A model generated the notes under the pieces. That model made no database searches, was not told the DNA's origin, and saw only the letters and a list, made by a program, of their open reading frames with translations. A stretch of 64,000 nt of DNA, taken from assembly GCA_019459505.1 (NCBI GenBank), contig JAIBEV010000110.1:1-64000 (forward strand), given 5' to 3'. Positions 15,937 to 24,474 of the stretch are shown here, one piece after another; position 1 is the first letter of the stretch, and every line of letters begins with the position of its first letter. The position numbers were made by a program, and so were the translations under genes. The DNA is from Candidatus Paracaedibacteraceae bacterium. GTDB taxonomy: Bacteria; Pseudomonadota; Alphaproteobacteria; Paracaedibacterales; Paracaedibacteraceae.

Positions 15937-17010
15937 CTATGAAGAAAGTAAAGATTGTTTAAAATAAGGTTGATAATTCAAAGCATTATAATAGTGTAGA
16001 ATTTCTTTAATTGAAGGGCCATAGTTGTTTATCGGCGTCCAATGGTTTTCAAATTTGCTGCCGGGTTGATAGAAAAGAGGGCTTATATTGTCGCCTGCCT
16101 GCGTGGAGTGGATATTTGTGTTGTCTTCATTAATGATTTGGGCAATTGCATAGTCATCATTTATGGTTTGTCCACTTGCAACACCCACAATTTGTGAAAT
16201 GCCTTCAAAATTTGCCATAAGGGGGCCGCCGCTGTCTCCCGCTTGTAAACAGGCATGTAATCCATTTCTTAAGGGGAAGTGCTTCTGCTGGTATCCATAA
16301 TCAAACACTGGCATAAAGGCTGAAGTTTGAAAACAATGCTCATAAAGATTATGATTGTAAGTATCGGGCAAGCGAAAGGTGGAGGTTAATAATTCCCCAT
16401 AAGATGTCTGTTTTAAGCTAAAGATGCCTATATGACGACAATCAATACTTTCGTTAAAGTAATTGCCATTTTTTCTAAGCTCTCCGGCTGAGACGCCAAT
16501 AAATTGTGGTTTATCGTTTTTATTAATCATTCTACGAATTGCTTGTCGTATATCTATGGTAGTGAGAGGCAAATAAGATGCCATCTTGATGGGTGCACTT
16601 AATTGCCCAATAGCAATATCTCCAAGCTCACCAAATGCTGCATCACGCGGTAGAGAAATATTGATAATCTCTCTTGTATAAAGGCGTCCATTAATCGTGA
16701 CATTAAAAATTTTTTTAGCATCGGATGCTGCCACGGATAAGGAATGGGCGCATGTTAATAATAAATCTGGCGCAATTAAAGCAGCCGTACTAATCGATTC
16801 ATATTTTTGATTCTGGATTGAAATATGTCCTACACCCTGGGCAAAGGCTTCTATGTTTCCCCATCTCTGTGATTCTTGAAAGGGTGTGGTGGTAACAAGC
16901 TTATCTCCCTGCCAGTACTCAATTATTTCTTCTCCTTCAAGGAGAAAAGCGGAGGCGGGAAAGGGTAAGAGTAAAACAATGGCTAGGGTAACAACAGTCT
17001 TAGATTTCAT
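15937..17010 (-). CDS. Exported trypsin-like serine protease
   Basis: A 357-residue protein with a clear signal peptide (MKSKTVVTLAIVLLLPFPASA). The S1 catalytic triad is His89 (LLLTCAHSLS), Asp131 (LGDIAIGQL) and Ser260 (QAGDSGGPL). There is no PDZ domain, unlike Do proteases. It therefore resembles secreted chymotrypsin-fold proteases rather than quality-control enzymes. Cysteines near 191, 226 and 254 could form disulfides. It stands alone, with no clear terminator. Substrate and final location are unknown; secretion beyond the periplasm is possible. Confidence 0.85.
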   Translation of the reverse strand: MKSKTVVTLAIVLLLPFPASAFLLEGEEIIEYWQGDKLVTTTPFQESQRWGNIEAFAQGVGHISIQNQKYESISTAALIAPDLLLTCAHSLSVAASDAKKIFNVTINGRLYTREIINISLPRDAAFGELGDIAIGQLSAPIKMASYLPLTTIDIRQAIRRMINKNDKPQFIGVSAGELRKNGNYFNESIDCRHIGIFSLKQTSYGELLTSTFRLPDTYNHNLYEHCFQTSAFMPVFDYGYQQKHFPLRNGLHACLQAGDSGGPLMANFEGISQIVGVASGQTINDDYAIAQIINEDNTNIHSTQAGDNISPLFYQPGSKFENHWTPINNYGPSIKEILHYYNALNYQPYFKQSLLSS

Positions 17011-17069
17011 AGTGGCAAATCCTCACCTAATAAATATTGATCTTATTGAGAGGTGAGTGAGTGTTTTTG

Positions 17070-17717
17070 TCAAGGTGAAACTATTTTTTTTCTTACCATT
17101 CCCGCAGCAGAAAATGTGGGTCTAATATTGGATTTCATTACTTTCTTTTCAGATTTTATCTCTAAAACTTTAGAAGAAGTGTTAATCGGCTGGAGTTCAT
17201 TTTTGCGTTTAAGTTTAATTTTTGCCCATGCTCCAAAAACACGGGTTTTATAACGCTCCTGCGCCGCTGGATCGGGAGAATGGTAACGTTCAACCGCTGC
17301 TTCGTTGGAGCCGGTATTTCTTTTTAGTTTTTTAAATAATTTTGCACTATACGCAACATTGGGCTCAATCTCACACATTTGCTCGAGGGATTTAAAGTGA
17401 TGCTGATGAGAGGGTACATGAAGCTGCATAAGACCAACACTAATATTGCGATACCCTTGTTTTTGTTTTTCTTTAACAAATTTTGCGGCTTCCGCAGCGG
17501 ATTTGAAGGTATAGCCTCGGCCGCAGGCATTAACAACATAGGGACTGAATTCAGATTCGATTTTGGCAATCGCTTCCAAGAGCCCTATATCGATACCTTT
17601 TTCTCTTTCGACTTTACGAATTCTTTCAACACTTTGTTGCTTCAGGGTGGTTGCGCAACAGTTAACAAATCCTGTCGCTATAAGAATTCCAAGCGCCATA
17701 CCGACTGTTTTTTTCAT
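17070..17717 (-). CDS. Lytic transglycosylase-like protein (SLT/VirB1-like)
   Basis: A 215-residue protein with an N-terminal signal (MKKTVGMALGILIATGFVNC; the Cys might be lipidated but the lipobox is poor). The SLT domain follows: LLEAIAKIESEFSPYVV holds the probable catalytic Glu, then SVGLMQLHVPSHQ and a C-terminal YSAKLFKKLKRNTGS helix. Such small enzymes cleave peptidoglycan and often open the wall for secretion systems or flagella. The segment between the catalytic Glu and the GLMQ motif is longer than usual (YTFKSAAEAAKFVKEKQKQ). The tail after residue 165 is basic and low complexity. No secretion genes flank it. Confidence 0.82.
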   Translation of the reverse strand: MKKTVGMALGILIATGFVNCCATTLKQQSVERIRKVEREKGIDIGLLEAIAKIESEFSPYVVNACGRGYTFKSAAEAAKFVKEKQKQGYRNISVGLMQLHVPSHQHHFKSLEQMCEIEPNVAYSAKLFKKLKRNTGSNEAAVERYHSPDPAAQERYKTRVFGAWAKIKLKRKNELQPINTSSKVLEIKSEKKVMKSNIRPTFSAAGMVRKKIVSP

Positions 17718-17777
17718 TTTAAAGCTCCCTCGGCGGTGATACAGTTAGTTGTACCAAATCTGGGTCAGATTACCGCT

Positions 17778-18326
17778 TCATTCTACCGCTCTTACTTCCT
17801 CAACTTCGGGGACGTAATAACGCAGCATGTTTTCAATTCCCGACTTTAACGTTGCCGTTGAACTCGGGCACCCTGAGCAGGCTCCCTGCATCTTTAAATA
17901 TACTATACCATTCTCAAAAGAATGGAACAAGATATCACCCCCATCTTGAGCAACAGCGGGCCTTACGCGAGTATCAATCAGCTCTTTTATTTGCTCGACA
18001 ATAGGATCTTCTTCTGCTGATGTCGATTGAGTAACAGGCGTATCAAGGAGGATGGGCAATCCTGAAACAAATTGCTCCATAATAACTCCAATGATTGATG
18101 GCTTTAAAAGATACCAATCGTGGTCAGCTTTCTTACTAATGGTAATAAAATCATTACCAAAGAAAACGCCCATAATACCGTCAATACTCAACAGGCGTCG
18201 TGCAAATGGTGATATTCCACAGTCATCACCCTGATTGAATGAGGCAGTACCCGATTCCAGAACAACACGTCCAGGAATAAACTTTAGGCTATCAGGATTA
18301 GGGGTTTCTTCTGTTTGTATAAACAT
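17778..18326 (-). CDS. NifU-like (Nfu) Fe-S cluster scaffold/carrier
   Basis: A 182-residue protein with the two-domain Nfu layout of alphaproteobacteria and mitochondria. The N-terminal Nfu_N domain (MFIQTEETPNPDSLKFIPG, residues 1-90) is joined by a linker to the NifU C-terminal domain (about 108-180). The latter has DTRVRPAVAQDGGDI and the cluster-binding CxxC in GACSGCPSS. It would carry or deliver 4Fe-4S clusters to apoproteins. Length and motifs are normal. No isc or suf genes are nearby. Confidence 0.93.
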   Translation of the reverse strand: MFIQTEETPNPDSLKFIPGRVVLESGTASFNQGDDCGISPFARRLLSIDGIMGVFFGNDFITISKKADHDWYLLKPSIIGVIMEQFVSGLPILLDTPVTQSTSAEEDPIVEQIKELIDTRVRPAVAQDGGDILFHSFENGIVYLKMQGACSGCPSSTATLKSGIENMLRYYVPEVEEVRAVE

Positions 18327-18472
18327 CAGTTTTCTTCAAATATTAAACTTAGTTTTTATATTTTTACCCCTATTAACCCTATAAGATCAACCTTTTTTGA
18401 CTCAATCTTAGTCATTTAGTAAGAATTGGAAGAAGGCAGCCCTATTTTTTAGTCGTGTTATCCTTCAGAAGC

Positions 18473-18901
18473 CTAGCTTTTCTTTTCAGGCTTATAGAAA
18501 TAGAAATTAACAACATACACAGCGAGTTTATCAGGGCCTACCAGGTTATCCAGAACTCGTTGTAGTCGTTTTTCAATGGTGTCTTGATTGGGTTCTTTGC
18601 CAGGGAGCCATTGATCACATAATGCTCCGTAAATATCTCGGAAAAAACGATCTTGAATGAGGGGATAGTAAGCTTTGTAGGCATAAATGGAAGTTGCATT
18701 TTTGGTCATGACCTGAACAAGGATGCGGACATATGCATAGATTTGGTCACCCTTAACCACAGGAATGATAAGGGCGGGAACTTCCCAATAGGTTTCAACA
18801 GAACCAGTGGATTCTTCTGATTTTTTTTCATTTTCGGCCGCCACCTTCTGCAGACTAAAGGAAAAAAATGTTAAAAAAATCAGAATAACTATAGTGGGCA
18901 T
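18473..18901 (-). CDS. Exported protein of unknown function
   Basis: The ATG at 18901 is preferred over the in-frame TTG at 18910 and gives 142 residues. An N-terminal hydrophobic segment (MPTIVILIFLTFFSFSL, up to VAA) is a signal peptide or anchor. The rest is a compact domain of about 100 residues (PALIIPVVKGDQIYAYVRI ... KLAVYVVNFYFYKPEK). The pattern of a TM segment plus a small beta/alpha domain ending in such a strand is loosely like FliL, but this is not secure. It follows nusB by about 40 bases in the same orientation and probably ends that operon. Confidence 0.7.
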   Translation of the reverse strand: MPTIVILIFLTFFSFSLQKVAAENEKKSEESTGSVETYWEVPALIIPVVKGDQIYAYVRILVQVMTKNATSIYAYKAYYPLIQDRFFRDIYGALCDQWLPGKEPNQDTIEKRLQRVLDNLVGPDKLAVYVVNFYFYKPEKKS

Positions 18902-18943
18902 GGGATCCAAGCGAGATTTAGATGAGCTTTTATTGTTAAGATA

Positions 18944-19399
18944 TCACCGCTCTAGAATCTGTGCCAGCTTATCTAATGAAGCGTTAATGAACCCTGGTTC
19001 TTGTCCATCGTAAAATGTTTTTGTTAGATTGACATACTCATTGATAATGACGGCTTTTGGTGTTTCACGGTAGCAATCTAATTCACAAATACCACACCGT
19101 AATATTGACTTTAAGACGACTTCTAACCGATCGAGGGTCCAATCTTTGGATAAAACCTGGGTGATAAACTTATCGTATTGATCTTTGTTGTTTAATGCTT
19201 CTATCACCACGGTTTCAAACAAAGATAAATCAGGATTTTTCATATAATATTGTTCAGGCTTCTTAAATCGCAAACTGATGAATTGGCCAATGACAAGGCG
19301 AGGGTCAGTTGGTTCTATATCAATTTGATACATAGCTTGAACAGCAGCAAGACGCGCCGCTGAGCGGCCTTTAAGAATGGTCGTTTTAGAGTTTGTCAT
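18944..19399 (-). CDS. nusB: Transcription antitermination factor NusB
   Basis: A 151-residue all-helical RNA-binding protein with the NusB pattern: RSAARLAAVQAMYQID at the N-terminus, LKSILRCGICEL in the middle and KAVIINEYVNLTKTFYD then GFINASLDKLAQIL at the C-terminus. It acts with NusE/S10 at boxA sites in rRNA antitermination. It starts 8 bases after the acyltransferase stop in the msbA > LPLAT > nusB run. Confidence 0.95.
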   Translation of the reverse strand: MTNSKTTILKGRSAARLAAVQAMYQIDIEPTDPRLVIGQFISLRFKKPEQYYMKNPDLSLFETVVIEALNNKDQYDKFITQVLSKDWTLDRLEVVLKSILRCGICELDCYRETPKAVIINEYVNLTKTFYDGQEPGFINASLDKLAQILER

Positions 19400-19407
19400 A
19401 ATTATCC

Positions 19408-20085
19408 TTAATTTTTTAATAGGCTATCCGCTTGATCTTGCAAGGCAGAGACTGCTGTTTGGACTTTCAGCCTCCACGCTTCAATATCATCAGGGTTGGT
19501 GGTATCAAGGGACTGAATAGGTTCCCCAAATATAAATATTCCCTTAGAAAAAGGAAGGGGGAGTTGGAATTTGTCCCAACTGTTAAATGTAATAAACCGA
19601 GAGGTAGCAAAAGCCATGGGCATGATCGGTGCTTGACTGTGGCGGGATAAATGAATAATTCCAACAGCAAGTTTCTTGGCAGGCCCCCGCGGTCCATCAG
19701 GAATAATACCGACAATATCATTATTTTTTAAAACATCGATTAAGGCAAGAAAGGCGCGTGCTCCCCCTCGGTTAGTGGATCCATTCGTATAGTCGATTTT
19801 TAGACGTTTGAAAGTGCGGGCCACGATCATCCCATCGCCATGACCGGAAATCAGCGCCACAATCCGCTTATGGGGCCAATGATTCATAAAGGGAATCAGG
19901 GCCATACGTCCATGCCAAAAGCATACGATTAATGGTCCTTTGTTGAAATAAGGATCCGCTTGTTCTAAGCCGACCCACGTCCAACGAGAAGTATAGAACA
20001 CTAGTTTTAAATAGAGACTAATTATCCATGACAGAAAGTCTTGGAAAAAACTACTCTTAGTTAGTTTTTTTAAAAACTTGCTCAT
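19408..20085 (-). CDS. DUF374 lysophospholipid acyltransferase-like protein
   Basis: The start at 20085 makes an ATGA overlap with the msbA stop, giving 225 residues; an upstream frame start inside msbA is less likely. It has the DUF374/LPLAT fold: VCFWHGRMALIPF (an H-x4 acyltransferase motif variant), ALISGHGDGMIVART, then STNRGGARAF and GIIPDGPRGPAKKLAVG. Family members are thought to acylate lipid A precursors or related lipids at the inner membrane. The tight coupling to msbA supports a role in lipopolysaccharide or outer-membrane lipid assembly. Confidence 0.88.
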   Translation of the reverse strand: MSKFLKKLTKSSFFQDFLSWIISLYLKLVFYTSRWTWVGLEQADPYFNKGPLIVCFWHGRMALIPFMNHWPHKRIVALISGHGDGMIVARTFKRLKIDYTNGSTNRGGARAFLALIDVLKNNDIVGIIPDGPRGPAKKLAVGIIHLSRHSQAPIMPMAFATSRFITFNSWDKFQLPLPFSKGIFIFGEPIQSLDTTNPDDIEAWRLKVQTAVSALQDQADSLLKN

Positions 20086-21872
20086 TCGCTGAGGGTGCCT
20101 TCTGTTGAGGATTGAGCACGCCACAGATTGGCATAATGCCCATTTTTTTTCAGTAAGTTGTCATGGCTCCCAATTTCGACGATTTCCCCTTGATCCATCA
20201 CATAAATGGTATCCACATTCACAATGGTCGATAATCGATGCGCCACAATAATGGTGGTTTTGCCTTGCATTAATAAATCAAGGGCCCCTTGCACATGACG
20301 TTCAGAGTGAGTATCCAAGGCGCTGGTTGCTTCATCAAGCAGCAAAATAGGTGCATTTTTCAACATGGCTCGGGCAATAGCAATACGTTGCCGTTGTCCG
20401 CCTGAAAGCATAACGCCGTTTTCACCAACAATTGTATCATAACCGTGAGATAATTTTTCAATAAAGTCGTGGGCGGCTGCTGATTTTGCGGCTTGCATAA
20501 CTTCTTCGCGGCTAGCGGTTGTTCGTCCATAAGCAATATTGTTATAAATGGAATCATCAAATAAGGTTATCTCTTGGCTGACAAGGGCAATATGATGCCG
20601 TAAGGAGGCAAGCTGTGAATTTCTGATGGATATATTATCAATTAGAATGTCGCCTGACGTCGTATCATAAAAGCGGGGAATTAAATTAATAAAAGTCGAT
20701 TTCCCCGATCCACTGGCCCCCACCAGCGCAATGCTTTGGCCTGCTGCAACGGTTAAAGAAATATTCTTAATAGCCTGCGTTCCATTAGGATAAGAAAAAC
20801 AAACATCCTTGAGTTGGATGTCGCCGCGAGCTTTCTTGAGCGTCTTAGCGTTGGGAGAATCTATAATGTGAGGAGAGGTATCTATTATTTCAAAAACCCG
20901 CTGGGCAGCACTTAGCCCTTCTTGTAGACTTGAGTTTAAGTTGCCTAAACGTTTCAAAGGATCATAACATAGCAAGAGGGCGCCGGCAAAAGAGATAAAT
21001 TCACCAGCCGTCCGGGTGCCTTTAATAACTTGCCATCCACCATAGGCAATAATTAAAGTCGTGGTTAAGCCTCCCAATACTTCGATAATAGGAGAGGTGG
21101 TTGCCCTAATGCGAGTGGCTTTTGTAATAAGCTCATAAACTCTTTCTGTCGCCCTTTCGATACGGCTAATTTCGTACCCTTCCATCCCATAGGTTTTAAC
21201 GACCCGCATCCCTTGAAAAATTTGAGACAGATGGCCAGTAATTTTACCAAATTCATCCTGGGTATTATAGGTCACCTTGCGCATGCGACGCGAGACCTTG
21301 GAAATAGGTAAGATAACCGAAGGGAGTAAAAAGAAAGCAATCGATGCTAACAGCCAATCTCGATAAAACATAATTCCAATAAGCACGATCAAACTGATAA
21401 AGTCTTTACCCAGTCCAACCACCACATTGCTGACAGAATAACGCATCAGCATAATGTCATTGGTAAAACGAGAAATCAATTCCCCACTTGATGTCCGATG
21501 AAAAAAGCTAAGATCTAGCCGCATTAAGTGATGGAAAAGGCGATTCTGCAAGTCGCAAATAATACGCTGACCAATAATAGACATGGTGATAGCTTCACCA
21601 TAGGATGCAAATCCACGAAGGGCAAAGGCGACAAAGACGGAACCGCTAATCCAGAATAATAGGTCTGGATTCCCTTTATAAAAAACATCATCAAAAACCG
21701 GTTGTAAAATAAAGGGGATCGCACCATTAGCAGCAGCGGCTAAGATCATAAATATAATGGCAAAGAAAAAGCGTGCCCGATAGGGCATGACATGTTCCTT
21801 AAGAAGACGGCTGGCCAATTGGCGTGTTGGCGCATCAACGAGAATTTTTTTAAATGCTTTACTCATAACCAT
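20082..21872 (-). CDS. msbA: MsbA-type ABC exporter (lipid flippase)
   Basis: A 596-residue half-transporter fusing a membrane domain to an ATPase. Six membrane helices occupy about residues 30-320. The ATPase has Walker A GASGSGKST, the signature LSGGQRQRIAIARAM, Walker B ILLLDEATSALD and the switch His in VAHRLST. MsbA flips lipid A core across the inner membrane. Other multidrug-type exporters look alike; the downstream LPLAT favours the lipid role. The start is one of two nearby ATGs (21872 or 21866), with no clear ribosome-binding site. Confidence 0.9.
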   Translation of the reverse strand: MVMSKAFKKILVDAPTRQLASRLLKEHVMPYRARFFFAIIFMILAAAANGAIPFILQPVFDDVFYKGNPDLLFWISGSVFVAFALRGFASYGEAITMSIIGQRIICDLQNRLFHHLMRLDLSFFHRTSSGELISRFTNDIMLMRYSVSNVVVGLGKDFISLIVLIGIMFYRDWLLASIAFFLLPSVILPISKVSRRMRKVTYNTQDEFGKITGHLSQIFQGMRVVKTYGMEGYEISRIERATERVYELITKATRIRATTSPIIEVLGGLTTTLIIAYGGWQVIKGTRTAGEFISFAGALLLCYDPLKRLGNLNSSLQEGLSAAQRVFEIIDTSPHIIDSPNAKTLKKARGDIQLKDVCFSYPNGTQAIKNISLTVAAGQSIALVGASGSGKSTFINLIPRFYDTTSGDILIDNISIRNSQLASLRHHIALVSQEITLFDDSIYNNIAYGRTTASREEVMQAAKSAAAHDFIEKLSHGYDTIVGENGVMLSGGQRQRIAIARAMLKNAPILLLDEATSALDTHSERHVQGALDLLMQGKTTIIVAHRLSTIVNVDTIYVMDQGEIVEIGSHDNLLKKNGHYANLWRAQSSTEGTLSE

Positions 21873-21999
21873 ATTTTTAAACGATTTTAACCTAAAAAGC
21901 CTAGTAAATAATTTTTTAGTTTGTATATTCTAGTGGGTATATATGTCCTAAGGTAGAACATATGCTTTTAATAAGACAGTACAAGGAATAAATTCGCAC

Positions 22000-22869
22000 A
22001 TGAAATTTTCACCTTATCTTCAAACCCTATTTTTTATTATATTCACTGCAATACCAGCGGCTAAAGCTAAAGAAATATCTTGGGAGTTACCAGGTATCCC
22101 CTCAACCTATAGTGTTGCTGGTAAAGCTCCTTTACATCAACGTCTTGCTGTGTGTTCGGATGATAGGTATGCTCAGAAAATGAAAGAAGTTGGATTGAAA
22201 GAAGAGGAAATTCTATCCCTTGCCAAACCAACATATGTTCATCTTATGGATGCTGATTTGGATGCATTTAGAGACGCATTCAGTCATTGTACAGTGGTTC
22301 CTCAAGGAATAGCTAAGATTAATAAAGGAGCTGATATTAAGGATTATTTTCTTATGCATAGCCTGTTTGATTGTGTAGGGATAATTATTTATACTGCCGC
22401 TGCCACTTACGCCTCCCATATGGATATTGTTAATATAGATAATGGTAAACTAAATCGTTTGTTAGAGAGTGTTCCGGCCGATGTTCGACCCTCCGCTCAA
22501 GTAACATTAGTAAGTTCTCATTATTCAGTTGTCTTAAAAAATGTGTTGGAAAGGTTGAAAAATAAAGGATTTCAAACGATAAAAGCTGATATAGAGGCGT
22601 GTGTTTTTGTCCATAGGCAGGGCTATCAAAATACATCTAAGTATATTAAAGCATCTTCCTTTGGTAAGAAGGTAAAAGATTTTAAAGGGCTTAGCTTGGA
22701 TAAAATTGATGGACTAGCCAACCTATCAGCTATTGTAGCGCCTCGATCCCTTATTATAAATGCAAAAACTGGTATCCTTTATACTCTAGTCGCTTATGAG
22801 GAGCGCGACAAAGAAACCTCTATACTCTTTAAACTTGGAGCATTAGGGGCATTTGGAGCAAAGAAATAA
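22000..22869 (+). CDS. Secreted protein, unknown; possible CheD/CNF-like Cys-His domain
   Basis: A 289-residue protein with a signal peptide (MKFSPYLQTLFFIIFTAIPAAKA). The family is not recognised. Residues 110-250 show a Cys-His arrangement that recalls CheD/CNF1-type glutamine deamidases: Cys125 in LFDCVGIIIY and His140 in ATYASHMDI, followed by VTLVSSHYSVVLKNVLERL. This is a by-eye resemblance only. AAGGA lies 13 bases upstream of the ATG. It is monocistronic and ends at a perfect palindrome. The signal peptide places it outside the cytoplasm. Confidence 0.7.
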   Translation: MKFSPYLQTLFFIIFTAIPAAKAKEISWELPGIPSTYSVAGKAPLHQRLAVCSDDRYAQKMKEVGLKEEEILSLAKPTYVHLMDADLDAFRDAFSHCTVVPQGIAKINKGADIKDYFLMHSLFDCVGIIIYTAAATYASHMDIVNIDNGKLNRLLESVPADVRPSAQVTLVSSHYSVVLKNVLERLKNKGFQTIKADIEACVFVHRQGYQNTSKYIKASSFGKKVKDFKGLSLDKIDGLANLSAIVAPRSLIINAKTGILYTLVAYEERDKETSILFKLGALGAFGAKK

Positions 22870-22887
22870 TTTTATTTTATATTTTTA

Positions 22888-22925
22888 AAATCATTCAACG
22901 AGCCCATGGGCTCGTTGAATGATTT
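22888..22925. terminator. Perfect 38-nt palindrome, bidirectional terminator
   Basis: The sequence is its own reverse complement over 38 bases, centred on CCCATGGG, with A/T-rich ends. It lies between two convergent genes (stops at 22869 and 22983). It can form a hairpin in either transcript, with a TTTTAAAAA tract on the minus side, so it probably ends both. Confidence 0.75.
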
Positions 22926-22982
22926 GTAGATCTTCTCACTTAATAGTATAAAAGATATAGAGAATAAATGCTCAGCCTTCCC

Positions 22983-24038
22983 TTAGGCTTTGGCATCTGC
23001 TAAGGATTTTTTAAGCGATTCTTTATCACCGGGGATAAGGATATGAGCACCCTCTGCATCAAACATAACAATGGTGGGTGTGGCGTCCAACCCAATCTTC
23101 ACAGCAAGTTCATGATTGGATTTAATTTCCTTACGTACTTCTTCGCTATCCATTGCTTTCTGTAATTTTTTGGTATCTAATCCCAATTCCTTTGAAAGTT
23201 TCAAGAATTTCTGTTTATCCATTTTTTCATTGCTAGAAGCAATACGCATCGCAAGCGAATCATACTTATCGTAACCTTGCTTGGCGGCAGACATAAGACC
23301 TGTCACTACGTCTGCGGATTCTTTGCCCATAATCGGCCATGGACGAAGGTAAATTTTAAGGTTGCTGTAAAGTCCCTTAACTTCACTCAAGTTTGCTTCA
23401 AAATGGCGGCAGTGCGGGCAGTTAGGATCCGCAAATACCACTAGCTTTACAATACCATTCGGATTGCCACCAATAATCGCGTTGCTATCTGCCAGCAAAT
23501 CGTCCTTAAACTTAGCCATTTTCTCGGCTTCTTTTTTTAGCATCTCCTTTTGTTGTTGTTCGCCATAACTTTGAATCGCCTTGACCAAAAATTCTGGATT
23601 CTTTTCAATAAAGTTGACCATGACTTTTTCGATGTCAGCTTGTTGAGCTGGTGTTATTGAGGAGGCTATTGATGCGTCGCCTGCTTTCGCATCACCTGCT
23701 TGAGAGGTTTCTCCGGCTTCTAAAGCTTTGACTTCAAAATCTTTATCATCACTAGCTGATTCTTTCTTTTCCTCTATCAGCTTGACAGTGCCATCGGCTG
23801 CGATCGATGTAACTGTTTTCTTCTCATCAGTTTTCGCTGATTGCTCGGAACTTTTCGTGGCATCCTTTATGGTTTCTGTAGATTTATCAGCCTCAGTGGA
23901 TGCAGTTTTGACCTTGTCACTGATAGCTTTATCCGCACTGGCATCAGACTTCAGTAAGTCTTCTGGTTGTTTTACAGCACTCGGTGCTGCCATCGCTACT
24001 GTTGCGAGTAAGGCCAAAATCAAGGATGCTTTAAACAT
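22983..24038 (-). CDS. DsbA-family thiol oxidoreductase with long acidic linker
   Basis: A 351-residue exported protein (signal MFKASLILALLATVAMAAPS). Residues 20-130 are a Ser/Lys/Asp/Glu/Ala-rich linker of low complexity. A helical segment (about 130-180) precedes the thioredoxin-like DsbA domain, which has FADPNCPHCRHFE as active site (CPHC) and the cis-Pro loop DATPTIVMF. The layout resembles Com1/ScsC-type proteins that form or shuffle disulfides. The long charged linker is unusual. A GAGGGG ribosome-binding site lies just before the ATG and can pair with an upstream CCCTC. Confidence 0.9.
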   Translation of the reverse strand: MFKASLILALLATVAMAAPSAVKQPEDLLKSDASADKAISDKVKTASTEADKSTETIKDATKSSEQSAKTDEKKTVTSIAADGTVKLIEEKKESASDDKDFEVKALEAGETSQAGDAKAGDASIASSITPAQQADIEKVMVNFIEKNPEFLVKAIQSYGEQQQKEMLKKEAEKMAKFKDDLLADSNAIIGGNPNGIVKLVVFADPNCPHCRHFEANLSEVKGLYSNLKIYLRPWPIMGKESADVVTGLMSAAKQGYDKYDSLAMRIASSNEKMDKQKFLKLSKELGLDTKKLQKAMDSEEVRKEIKSNHELAVKIGLDATPTIVMFDAEGAHILIPGDKESLKKSLADAKA

Positions 24039-24115
24039 AATTTCCCCTCAGTTATATACAATTTTATTTAATTGTAGAGGGATTTTTTCCTATTGGAAAG
24101 AGGTTAATGTGGCTC

Positions 24116-24424
24116 CTAAACAAACTTTACCAACTTTAGCAGCAAAAGGTTGATGACCATCTGAAAAAATGAAATTCCTACCAATAAAACCAGAGGTGAT
24201 AAATCAATCCCGCTTAGGTTAGGTAAGAATCGTCGGATTGGGATCAGGGAGGGTTCGACAATCCGAAAGAGAAATGCATTAACGTTATAAACAGCTTGAT
24301 TATACCGATTAATAATATTGAAAGCTTCGAGCCAGCTCATAATTAAATAGATAACAACGGCCCACCAATAGAGATTGAGAACAACATTGATAACATAGAG
24401 TAAAGGAAGAATAATAATGTCCAT
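24116..24424 (-). CDS. YggT family membrane protein
   Basis: A protein of about 102 residues with two hydrophobic regions (LYVINVVLNLYWWAVVIYLIM and LVLLVGISFFQMVINLLLLK) and the family motif VEPSLIPIRRFLPNLSGIDLSPL between them. YggT proteins are inner-membrane proteins tied to osmotic tolerance or cell division. The ATG at 24424 follows AGAGG; a GTG at 24430 is an alternative. It lies 50 bases after dxs in the same orientation. Confidence 0.9.
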   Translation of the reverse strand: MDIIILPLLYVINVVLNLYWWAVVIYLIMSWLEAFNIINRYNQAVYNVNAFLFRIVEPSLIPIRRFLPNLSGIDLSPLVLLVGISFFQMVINLLLLKLVKFV

Positions 24425-24474
24425 GATCACCTCTAAATTGTACTGTTTCTGAAATTAAGTTTTATTCTGGCCGA

